A stretch of DNA of 16,160 bases from CAZSDW01 sp964605705 (lineage in GTDB: Bacteria; Fidelibacterota; UBA2242): the NCBI GenBank assembly GCA_964605705.1, contig CAZSDW010000060.1, forward strand, positions 1 through 16,160, in the 5' to 3' direction. The translations under genes and the position numbers were made by a program. The notes below the pieces were generated by a model. The model ran no database searches and was not told where the DNA came from. It saw nothing but the letters and a program-made list of their open reading frames with translations. Shown piece by piece: positions 1-6,000 of this stretch. How positions within the stretch are numbered: position 1 is the first letter of the stretch; every line of letters begins with the position of its first letter.

Positions 1-15
1 ATATCGAGAAGGTCG

Positions 16-44
16 TTGCATTATGAAGAACAATGTTGTAAATT
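16..44 (+). promoter_or_regulatory. possible promoter of tRNA-Thr
   Basis: A weak sigma70-like arrangement: TTGCAT at 16-21, a 17-base spacer, and TAAATT at 39-44. The -10 lies 15 bases before the first tRNA base, which would place the start site about 9 bases upstream of the mature tRNA. The -35 matches the consensus only in its first three bases, so position is the main support. The same -10 hexamer, TAAATT, occurs in the candidate promoter at 1568-1596. Confidence 0.3.
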
Positions 45-59
45 TTTCCGCTTTTTCAC

Positions 60-132
60 GCCATCCTAGCTCAGCTGGTAGAGCAGCTCACTCGTAATGA
101 GCAGGTCGTCGGTTCGACTCCGACGGATGGCT
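60..132 (+). tRNA. tRNA-Thr (anticodon CGU)
   Basis: A full cloverleaf can be drawn. The acceptor stem is GCCATCC (60-66) with GGATGGC (125-131) and discriminator T132. The D arm is GCTC...GAGC. The anticodon stem GCTCA/TGAGC encloses the seven-base loop CTCGTAA, whose middle triplet CGT reads the threonine codon ACG. The T arm is GTCGG/CCGAC around TTCGACT. CCA is not encoded, so it must be added after transcription. The short variable loop fits a class I tRNA. Confidence 0.97.
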
Positions 133-139
133 CTCTTCC

Positions 140-165
140 TTGAAAAAACCTTTTCAATTTCCGTT
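140..165. terminator. weak AT-rich hairpin after tRNA-Thr
   Basis: TTGAAAA (140-146) pairs with TTTTCAA (151-157) around the loop AACC, and a T-rich run follows. It lies 8 bases after the tRNA and just past the stop of the small minus-strand gene at 175, so it could serve either transcript. The stem has only two G-C pairs, so termination is a guess. Confidence 0.25.
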
Positions 166-174
166 TAATCGGTA

Positions 175-378
175 CTACTTCTGAGAGCTTTTAATAGTAA
201 ATACTATCATTAAAAGAACCGAAGCCACCGCCACCAGCGCAATACCCATTATAGTACTTCCCTGAAAAATCTCTCCGGTCCCAAAAAAGAGTAAAACGAT
301 GCCCAAAACAGCACAAAGCACACGCAGAATCATCTTGCGACGACGACGTATCTTCTGCTTATGATGATGTGATGACAT
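175..378 (-). CDS. small two-helix membrane protein, function unknown
   Basis: A 67-residue protein from the ATG at 378. It has a short N-terminal run rich in His, Lys and Arg (SHHHKQKIRRRRK), then two hydrophobic segments at about residues 16-33 and 39-60, separated by a short turn, and a short basic tail. This is the look of a two-pass inner-membrane protein with the basic start inside the cell. I recognise no family. A GTG at 387 would add three residues; I prefer the ATG because GGTGGG lies 5 bases before it. The gene follows rlmN on the same strand with a 44-base gap and could be read with it. Hydrophobic layout and a clean reading frame support it as a gene, but short AT-rich frames can mimic this. 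Confidence 0.6.
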   Translation of the reverse strand: MSSHHHKQKIRRRRKMILRVLCAVLGIVLLFFGTGEIFQGSTIMGIALVAVASVLLMIVFTIKSSQK

Positions 379-422
379 AATTCCCACCCACTATTTGAAC
401 ATACTTGAAAAAAGCAAGATTG

Positions 423-1457
423 TCAAGTCTGCTGCTGGTTCTGAACATATAATTGACCACAAGCCGCAGCAATGTCCGGCCCTTTACTCCGCCGAACTGT
501 CACCGCAAATGGTACCTTATACAAATGTTTTAAAAATCTTTCGAGATTTCCTTCCGAGGGTGATCTATAGGGTAGAAACTCATTTTCATTATAAGGTATA
601 ACATTAATCTTGCAGGGTACTTGGCTCAGCAATTTGATCAATTGCCTGGCATCGTTTTCAGTATCATTAAATCCCTCTATCAGGATATATTCAAATGTTA
701 CTCGTCGCCTGGAATGCCTGGAATAATATTTTACTGCCTCCATCAGTGAGTCAAGGGGGTATTTACGGTTAATTGGAACCAGTTCATCCCGCTGCGGATC
801 AGTGGTGCCATTTAAAGATATCGCCAGTTTATAGCGATGTCCCTCGTCACTGAACCTGTATATTTCAGGAACGATTCCTGCCGTAGATATCGTGATTCGC
901 CGCGCTGCAATCTCCGGTCCCAACTCACTGTTAAAAATATCTGCGGCACGCATGACATTCTCATAATTCAGGAAAGGTTCTCCCATTCCCATAAATACAA
1001 CATTAGTAATCCGGGTCTGTTGATCCTTCTGGATCAACAGGAGCTGGTCCACTATTTCACCGGAACTTAGGTTACGTTTAAAACCCATAATACCGGTCGC
1101 GCAGTAAGGACAGGCAATCGGACACCCCACCATTGTAGAAAGACAAACCGTTACTCGTTTATCTTCAGTCATATAGACCGCTTCGATGGATTTGCCATCG
1201 TTTAGCTGGAACAGGTACTTGACACTTTGATCAATATTTGACCGGATTTTTTCATGGATACTCAGAACGGAGAGGCTGGCAGAGATTTTTAATTTTTCCC
1301 GTAAACCTTTCGAAAGGTTCAGCATGTCATCGATAGATTGAACGCCTTTCTGATAGAGCCACTGATAAATCTGGCGTGCCCGAAACGGCTTTTCGCCGAT
1401 TCCTGCAACCCACTGTTCCAGTTCCCGGAGCGTTAAGCCCTTAATTATTTTACTCAT
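423..1457 (-). CDS. rlmN: 23S rRNA (adenine-2503-C2)-methyltransferase RlmN
   Basis: A radical-SAM enzyme that methylates C2 of A2503 in 23S rRNA and, in known relatives, A37 of some tRNAs. It is 344 residues, the normal family length. The N-terminal part (about 1-95) holds the accessory helical domain. The [4Fe-4S]/SAM-binding motif GCPIACPYC gives Cys112, Cys116 and Cys119. The segment VVFMGMGEPFLNYENV and the serine/threonine-rich ITISTAGIVP are typical of the core. The conserved C-terminal GPDIAAACGQL supplies Cys333, equivalent to the methyl-carrying Cys355 of the E. coli enzyme, and Cys105 sits where E. coli has Cys118. No key residue is missing. AAGGA about 10 bases before the ATG supports the start. 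Cfr is the main alternative, but the family features fit RlmN and nothing suggests a resistance context. Confidence 0.96.
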   Translation of the reverse strand: MSKIIKGLTLRELEQWVAGIGEKPFRARQIYQWLYQKGVQSIDDMLNLSKGLREKLKISASLSVLSIHEKIRSNIDQSVKYLFQLNDGKSIEAVYMTEDKRVTVCLSTMVGCPIACPYCATGIMGFKRNLSSGEIVDQLLLIQKDQQTRITNVVFMGMGEPFLNYENVMRAADIFNSELGPEIAARRITISTAGIVPEIYRFSDEGHRYKLAISLNGTTDPQRDELVPINRKYPLDSLMEAVKYYSRHSRRRVTFEYILIEGFNDTENDARQLIKLLSQVPCKINVIPYNENEFLPYRSPSEGNLERFLKHLYKVPFAVTVRRSKGPDIAAACGQLYVQNQQQT

Positions 1458-1567
1458 CCTCTATCAGTCCTTTTCGCGGCATCAAATTAATTCTTTTCAG
1501 TCTCAATATAAAAGGAATAAATAATGGCTAAATGTTCTTTCAATCAGAATGATTTTAACGAACGACA

Positions 1568-1596
1568 TTGACATTAACGACAACCCCCAATAAATT
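1568..1596 (+). promoter_or_regulatory. possible sigma70-type promoter close to the start codon
   Basis: A perfect TTGACA at 1568-1573, a 17-base spacer, and TAAATT (4 of 6 consensus bases) at 1591-1596. It sits in the 148-base divergent gap between rlmN and the beta-propeller gene. The -10 ends only 9 bases before the ATG at 1606, so transcription would start at or just before the start codon. No Shine-Dalgarno is visible before that ATG, which is consistent with a leaderless message but does not prove it. Confidence 0.4.
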
Positions 1597-1605
1597 TAAC
1601 CTCAA

Positions 1606-2799
1606 ATGAATCGGCAAAGATCCTTACTGATACTGATAAATTTTATTCTGATCACTTTTGGGTCCGGACAAACCTTAAAAATTCACCATGAATATAAAAC
1701 CGACCCGCAACTTCTCGATGTGCTGGTCTCGGTTGATACGAATAGTGTATCGCCGGAGACCTTTATATATCAACATCATTTTCAGGATTATCAATCAACT
1801 GAATCGATAATCAATATTCTTCCCGGTCAAAGAACAGTCATCTCAGAAAAAAATCGTCTGCTGGGCATTTTTCAACCTGCTGAGCTTCCACAATCTTTGA
1901 CTGAGCCCTATCCATTCGAATTTTCACTGTATTCCCGGGCGGCCCAGTTGCTTTATTCGCTCCACGACAAAGCCGTTACTGAAGACCGTCACCCTTCATT
2001 TTTTATCAATGACGAACAGCAGGCGGTTGTCCAGGTATCCGCAAATGGAGATTGTCTGATATTCTATGATAATCATGGAAATATTTTACGCGAAAAGCGC
2101 TTTATGCAGAACGTCCCGCATAACTATGAATTTCCCGAAGTTCATTTCAGCGAGGGTGGTGATCGATTGATTCTACTGACCCGGAAATTCGATACTGAAA
2201 GTGGAAGAATGGTACCCATGCTTTATATGCTGTCTCCAATCGGTGAAGAATTATGGCAGTACCAGTTGATCCTTGATCGTATTGATGCTCTGACCATATC
2301 CAAATCCGGCAAATACGTTGCTGTTTCAGGATCGACTCATAAACCGCTGGCTTTTCAGGCGCGCTTCCAGACATTCGTATTTGACACCAGTAACTATATC
2401 CGGAATTCCGTACCATTCCGGGCAACACAATTACTGTTTGATCCATCGGAAACCAGTCTGATTATCAGCGAGAAACAGACGGTTAAAATTATCGATTTAG
2501 CGACCGACGGTATTTACGTACTCAAGCACGTTGGCTCCGGACAAAAAGAGATTGCCGATTTCTGCTTTCTGAATGACAGCAGTTTTGCAATTTCCGCCGG
2601 GGCTATTAAGTACAGTGAAGGACTGCAAATTTACGATAATCCCGAAATTCTGATATATTCCAAATCCGGGCAGTTGATCGCCCAACAGATATTCCGAAAT
2701 GAATATACCTATCGGGGTAAATTATTACCCAGTATTTCCGGCGAACAGATCGGTTTTACCCTTAAAAACAGGTTTATCGTACTTCAATTGCATAGATAA
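1606..2799 (+). CDS. secreted beta-propeller-like protein, function unknown
   Basis: A 397-residue protein with a clear Sec signal peptide (residues 1 to about 21: basic MNRQR, hydrophobic LLILINFILITF, then GSGQ). The rest is rich in beta-strand segments spaced roughly 40-50 residues apart, for example the stretches around residues 135-150 (VVQVSANGDCLIFYDNHG), 180-195 (GDRLILLTRKFD), 225-245 (ALTISKSGKYVAVSG) and 345-360 (ILIYSKSGQLIAQQ). The repeated pattern of short hydrophobic strand, SxxGxxL turn, second strand resembles WD40/PQQ-type propeller blades, but I see no strict WD or SPDG motif. It has no lipobox cysteine. The signal peptide fixes the start at 1606. Stop and next start (spmA) are 21 bases apart, so it is probably the first gene of a three-gene operon. 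A role with SpmA/SpmB is inferred only from position. Confidence 0.8.
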   Translation: MNRQRSLLILINFILITFGSGQTLKIHHEYKTDPQLLDVLVSVDTNSVSPETFIYQHHFQDYQSTESIINILPGQRTVISEKNRLLGIFQPAELPQSLTEPYPFEFSLYSRAAQLLYSLHDKAVTEDRHPSFFINDEQQAVVQVSANGDCLIFYDNHGNILREKRFMQNVPHNYEFPEVHFSEGGDRLILLTRKFDTESGRMVPMLYMLSPIGEELWQYQLILDRIDALTISKSGKYVAVSGSTHKPLAFQARFQTFVFDTSNYIRNSVPFRATQLLFDPSETSLIISEKQTVKIIDLATDGIYVLKHVGSGQKEIADFCFLNDSSFAISAGAIKYSEGLQIYDNPEILIYSKSGQLIAQQIFRNEYTYRGKLLPSISGEQIGFTLKNRFIVLQLHR

Positions 2800-2820
2800 T
2801 ATAACTTCAGGGATTTCTCG

Positions 2821-3456
2821 GTGAATTACATCTGGCTGGCGCTTATCCTAATCTCACTAATAGTCGGTGCCTTTAACGGTCAACTGGAAGCGGTGACAGC
2901 TGCGGCAGTAGAATACGCCGGAATTGCCGTCGATATCTCACTGGGCTTGATTGGTATTATGGCTTTCTGGCTAGGAATCATGAAAATTGCTGAAAAGGGT
3001 GGTATCATCAAAATTCTCTCCCGGGTTATTCGTCCGATTGCCCGGTTTCTTTTTCCGGAAATCCCACCCGATCATCCAGCAATTGGCACCATGTTGATGA
3101 ACATCATCGCCAGCTGGCTGGGGCTTGGGAACGCGGCTACACCCCTGGGTTTAAAAGCCATGAAAGAATTACAGAAACTGAATAAATCCAAAGATACTGC
3201 AACCAATTCCATGGTGGTTTTATTGGCGTTAAATACGGCGAGTATTACCTTCATTCCAATGACAATCATCGCGGTTCGCGCTCGGCTGGGTTCCGCCAAT
3301 CCATTCGAGATAATCAGCACCGCGGTTTTCGCATCGACCTGCGCAACGATTGCAGCGGTCACGGCGGCGAAATTACTTCAGCGATTTCCATCAATCCGCA
3401 AATCTGATCCAAACCGTCTTCCGGATACTATTAAAAAAGAAGGCGATGATGCTTGA
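2821..3456 (+). CDS. spmA: SpmA-like nucleoside-recognition (Gate) membrane protein
   Basis: A 211-residue multi-pass membrane protein of the SpmA family (Gate/nucleoside-recognition domain). It has hydrophobic segments at about 3-20, 35-55, 90-110, 132-150 and 160-180. The recognisable family stretches are GNAATPLGLKAMKELQ (about 102-117) and LNTASITFIPMTIIAVRARL (about 136-155). In Bacillus, SpmA and SpmB act in spore-core dehydration, but homologs are widespread in non-sporulating bacteria, where their role is not established. The start is GTG at 2821, with AGGGA 7 bases upstream; the protein has the usual family N-terminus from there. It overlaps spmB by 8 bases, so the two are almost certainly co-translated. 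The spore context is absent here, so the gene symbol denotes homology rather than function. Confidence 0.9.
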   Translation: MNYIWLALILISLIVGAFNGQLEAVTAAAVEYAGIAVDISLGLIGIMAFWLGIMKIAEKGGIIKILSRVIRPIARFLFPEIPPDHPAIGTMLMNIIASWLGLGNAATPLGLKAMKELQKLNKSKDTATNSMVVLLALNTASITFIPMTIIAVRARLGSANPFEIISTAVFASTCATIAAVTAAKLLQRFPSIRKSDPNRLPDTIKKEGDDA

Positions 3457-4063
3457 TTCACTTGCTTCTGCTGCTTCCGATAGTCTCCGGCAGATTGCCC
3501 AAACGGGAGTTGAAGCCAGTGATTCATTATTTGTCATCATTATGAAAGGTTTTTCAGCTTATGCTATTCCCGTCATTTTGCTGGTTGTCGTCTTATTGGG
3601 ATTCACCAAAAAAGTCAAGGTCTATGAAAGCTTCATCGAAGGCGCGAAGGAGGGCTTCACGGTTGCTGTCAATATCATTCCATTTCTTGTCGCAATCCTG
3701 GTTGCTATCGGCATGTTCAGAGCATCCGGCGCCATGGATTTTCTGGTCAAACTGCTTTCGCCGCTGACGAACCTGATCGGCATGCCGGCGGAAACCTTAC
3801 CCGTTGCGCTGATGCGTCCGCTGTCGGGCAGTGGCTCCCTCGGGCTTGTCACAGAACTGATGAATCAGCACGGACCTGATTCATTTATCGGGCGCGTCGC
3901 CTCGACGATGTTCGGTAGCACCGAAACAACCTTCTATGTTATCGCCGTTTACTTTGGATCTATCGGCATCCGTAAGACCCGCCACGCGGTGGCAGCCGGT
4001 TTATTCGGTGATCTGGTCGGCTTGTTGATGGCAGTTTTTATTTGCCATATTGTTTTTGGATAA
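3449..4063 (+). CDS. spmB: SpmB-like nucleoside-recognition (Gate) membrane protein
   Basis: A 204-residue partner of SpmA with the same Gate-type fold. Family hallmarks are YESFIEGAKEGF followed by IIPFLVAILVAIGMFRASGA, ALMRPLSGSGSLG, and GRVASTMFGSTETTFYVIAVYF. Four to five hydrophobic segments are visible. The open frame runs upstream to 3350, but the extra N-terminal residues are basic, resemble no family member and would overlap spmA by over 100 bases. I therefore start at the second of two adjacent ATGs (3449), which has AGAAGG about 5 bases before it. The overlap with the spmA stop suggests translational coupling. Bacteroidota often have the two proteins fused; here they are separate, as in Firmicutes. 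Confidence 0.9.
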   Translation: MLDSLASAASDSLRQIAQTGVEASDSLFVIIMKGFSAYAIPVILLVVVLLGFTKKVKVYESFIEGAKEGFTVAVNIIPFLVAILVAIGMFRASGAMDFLVKLLSPLTNLIGMPAETLPVALMRPLSGSGSLGLVTELMNQHGPDSFIGRVASTMFGSTETTFYVIAVYFGSIGIRKTRHAVAAGLFGDLVGLLMAVFICHIVFG

Positions 4064-4119
4064 CCAGAAGGCAATGCGTTATTCAAGTTTGCGAAAGTTC
4101 AGAACAGTCACAAAAATTT

Positions 4120-4935
4120 TTATTTTTCACTGTGCGGATTGGGACTGTCCAGCTTCTCGGGGTCCTTCAGGCGTTTTATGACACCTTTGGTGAGCTCGCC
4201 CGCCTGAGCCCCATCCACAATTCGATGGTCGAAGGTTCCGGTCAGCGGCAACATCTTACGGATTTTGATTTCTCCATTGATGACCACCGGTTTTTCCACA
4301 ATCTCGCCCATCGTGACGACCGCCGGAATCTTTCCAATCGGGAAGAGCGCCACCATTCCATAGGACAATCCGAAAGAGCCGATGTTGGTAATCATAATAC
4401 TGCCAAATGGGTCAGCTGGAATATTCAGGAACGGAAAGGAAAAACCGAGATCGAAAATCCAGAACTTAATAATCACAAAAAGCATTCTACGGAAAGGCCA
4501 GGGAATTTTTGACAGGATTCCCTTGGAAGCGAAGGCGCCGGATTCATTTCCACTGCGTTTCTGTTGAGCTTTTATACGGATAATTTCCGAGATTTCACCG
4601 ACTGCCAAATCCTGAGCCTCGCGCACAATCAATCCGGTCATATCCTTGCCTTTGATAGAAACCGTAACAAAGACATCGGCATTTTTCCGAAACACCACAT
4701 GTCCTCGCCGTACGAAGCAGTTGACATCCGGAATGTCCTCATAGAGTGTCCTGGCGACTGCGGCTGTTACAAAATGGGTAATCGTCAGCCGCCGTCCCTT
4801 TTTACGCTCTTTTTCTATGTATTCCACAATGCCGGTAACATCTGCATCAAAAATACCGTAGATACGACTGTCCACCGGTTGTTTATAAACCGCAATTGCC
4901 AGTTTCCGCCAGGCTGTTGTATATCGCTCTTCCAT
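4120..4935 (-). CDS. stand-alone 2-oxoacid dehydrogenase E2-type acyltransferase domain
   Basis: A 271-residue protein that consists only of the catalytic core of the E2 (dihydrolipoamide acyltransferase)/chloramphenicol acetyltransferase fold. The active-site motif is FDHRIVDGAQAG: His237 is the general base, with Asp241 and Gly242 of HxxxDG. DPFGSIMITNIGSFG (about 175-189) matches the strand that in E2 carries the transition-state-stabilising hydroxyl. There is no lipoyl domain and no peripheral-subunit-binding domain, and no E1 or E3 gene nearby. A longer insert (about 127-175, hydrophobic around 151-170) precedes the core strand and may touch the membrane. Start: ATG at 4935 has AAGGAGG five bases upstream; the upstream ATG at 4971 would place that site inside the gene. 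The acyl donor is probably CoA-linked; the acceptor is unknown. Confidence 0.85.
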   Translation of the reverse strand: MEERYTTAWRKLAIAVYKQPVDSRIYGIFDADVTGIVEYIEKERKKGRRLTITHFVTAAVARTLYEDIPDVNCFVRRGHVVFRKNADVFVTVSIKGKDMTGLIVREAQDLAVGEISEIIRIKAQQKRSGNESGAFASKGILSKIPWPFRRMLFVIIKFWIFDLGFSFPFLNIPADPFGSIMITNIGSFGLSYGMVALFPIGKIPAVVTMGEIVEKPVVINGEIKIRKMLPLTGTFDHRIVDGAQAGELTKGVIKRLKDPEKLDSPNPHSEK

Positions 4936-4989
4936 AATATCCTCCTTATCCGGTTGAAACCCCTCGGACATTAATTTAGTGAAATCTGG

Positions 4990-5009
4990 GGAAAAATCGA
5001 TGTTTTTCC
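4990..5009. other. perfect 7-bp inverted repeat in the divergent spacer
   Basis: GGAAAAA (4990-4996) pairs with TTTTTCC (5003-5009) around the loop TCGATG, about 55 bases upstream of the E2-like start codon and 98 bases upstream of the DUF1460 gene. It could be an operator or a leader hairpin of the minus-strand gene. A chance AT-rich palindrome is also possible. Confidence 0.3.
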
Positions 5010-5047
5010 AGTTGGGAGAAATAATAATATTTCGGAGTACTTTTTAT

Positions 5048-5076
5048 TAGACATCGCTGATAAGTTTACCTATTTT
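5048..5076 (+). promoter_or_regulatory. possible promoter of the DUF1460 amidase gene
   Basis: TAGACA (5 of 6 consensus bases) at 5048-5053, exactly 17 bases, then TATTTT (4 of 6) at 5071-5076. The start site would fall near 5083, giving a leader of about 24 bases. AGGA lies 9 bases before the ATG at 5107. Spacing and position fit a sigma70-type promoter; no operator is evident. Confidence 0.4.
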
Positions 5077-5106
5077 AACAGCAGGTTTTAACAACAGGAT
5101 AGTGTA

Positions 5107-6000
5107 ATGATTCGAAAAAAAATCGCCATTTTATTCATACTGATAATGTTACATGCCAGCTATGGTCAGGAGCTCTCAGAGGCTGCACCGATTGCTCAAT
5201 TGACCAATGTCGAAATTGATCAGCTGCTCACCGAGATCAGCCAGAAATCAATGACAATTACAGAGCGTATGAACTACTTTTCCGAAATGTTCCTGGGAGT
5301 ACCCTATGTGGACAATTGTACCGGCGATGGTCCATATGCCCTGTATGAAACCGAACCGCTGGTGAACTTCCAAGCAACTAACTGCATGGTTTTCTGTGAA
5401 CATGTTCTGGCATTGTCCATATCCGACAGCTGGGACAACTTTTTCAATAATCTTCAGCAAATTCGCTATCGGGACGGCGTGATCGGAATACGCAGCCGCA
5501 ATCACTATACCATGGCAGACTGGCGCCCCGAAAACAGCTGGCTTCTGGAGGATGTGTCCCGGACAATCGGCGGTGAAAATACCCAAACGGTTACGCGGAC
5601 AATTTCACACAAAACATTTCTTAAAGGCAGGGGCGTTGAAGATCTGCGCTATGTTCAACCAGATCGAAAAATTTCCATCGAGCTTGTTCCGATAAGGACT
5701 CTTTTATCGATAAAAAGCAGGATCAAGCCCGGTGACATTCTGGTTCTCATCTTTGCCAATAAAACAGATATTTTTGCCGCACACATGGTAATGGCGGCTG
5801 GAAAAGACGGCATCCTTTATATTCGTGAATCATCCAACAGCCGGATGACTACCTTTGAAACCGATTTTGACGATTGGGCAACTGAAAAGCAGAAATCAAC
5901 CCGCTACCTGGGAGTAAGCATTTTGCGGATTCGGGATGACCTGAACCAACCGGGTAAAATCATCCTGCCCTGGGAGATTTTTCAGATGAGAAATCACTAA
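5107..6000 (+). CDS. secreted DUF1460-family amidase (NlpC/P60-type)
   Basis: A 297-residue secreted protein (signal peptide about 1-20, ending HASYGQ). The DUF1460 family consists of NlpC/P60-fold enzymes; the characterised Bacteroides member is a cell-wall amidase acting on muropeptide N-acetylmuramoyl-L-alanine bonds. Diagnostic stretches are the early FLGVPYV (62-68), the nucleophile segment NCMVFCEHVLAL with Cys93, and YRDGVIGIRSRNHYTMADW (121-139). The likely catalytic His is His226 in AAHMVMAAG. The residue before Cys93 is Asn where I expect Asp in relatives (usually DC followed by an aromatic and Glu); catalytic Cys and His are kept, so the enzyme is probably active. There is no lipobox. 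It is transcribed toward the patatin gene and their stops overlap by four bases. It may recycle or trim released peptidoglycan fragments; that is from the family, not this sequence. Confidence 0.85.
   Translation: MIRKKIAILFILIMLHASYGQELSEAAPIAQLTNVEIDQLLTEISQKSMTITERMNYFSEMFLGVPYVDNCTGDGPYALYETEPLVNFQATNCMVFCEHVLALSISDSWDNFFNNLQQIRYRDGVIGIRSRNHYTMADWRPENSWLLEDVSRTIGGENTQTVTRTISHKTFLKGRGVEDLRYVQPDRKISIELVPIRTLLSIKSRIKPGDILVLIFANKTDIFAAHMVMAAGKDGILYIRESSNSRMTTFETDFDDWATEKQKSTRYLGVSILRIRDDLNQPGKIILPWEIFQMRNH

Noticed and set aside
423..1457. Cfr-type antibiotic-resistance methylase
   Set aside because: Length, N-terminal domain and C-terminal GPDIAAACGQL fit housekeeping RlmN, with no mobile-element context.
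3350..3448. Upstream extension of the spmB frame
   Set aside because: It would overlap spmA by over 100 bases, has a basic, non-membrane sequence unlike SpmB N-termini, and a good start with AGAAGG exists at 3449.
2821..4063. Evidence for sporulation from spmA and spmB
   Set aside because: Homologs are common in non-sporulating bacteria, and no other sporulation gene is present in the window.
4104..4133. ACAGT...ACTGT pair around an A/T run as a bidirectional terminator for spmB and the E2-like gene
   Set aside because: The outer stem has five pairs, the interior is all A/T with mismatches, and it overlaps the E2-like coding end. The support is too weak to list it.
4042..4512. 156-codon plus-strand frame opposite the E2-like gene
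   Set aside because: It is antisense to a gene with an intact catalytic motif and strong ribosome site, and its product shows no family features.
4564..4974. 136-codon plus-strand frame opposite the E2-like gene
   Set aside because: Antisense shadow of the same gene; composition and product are not protein-like.
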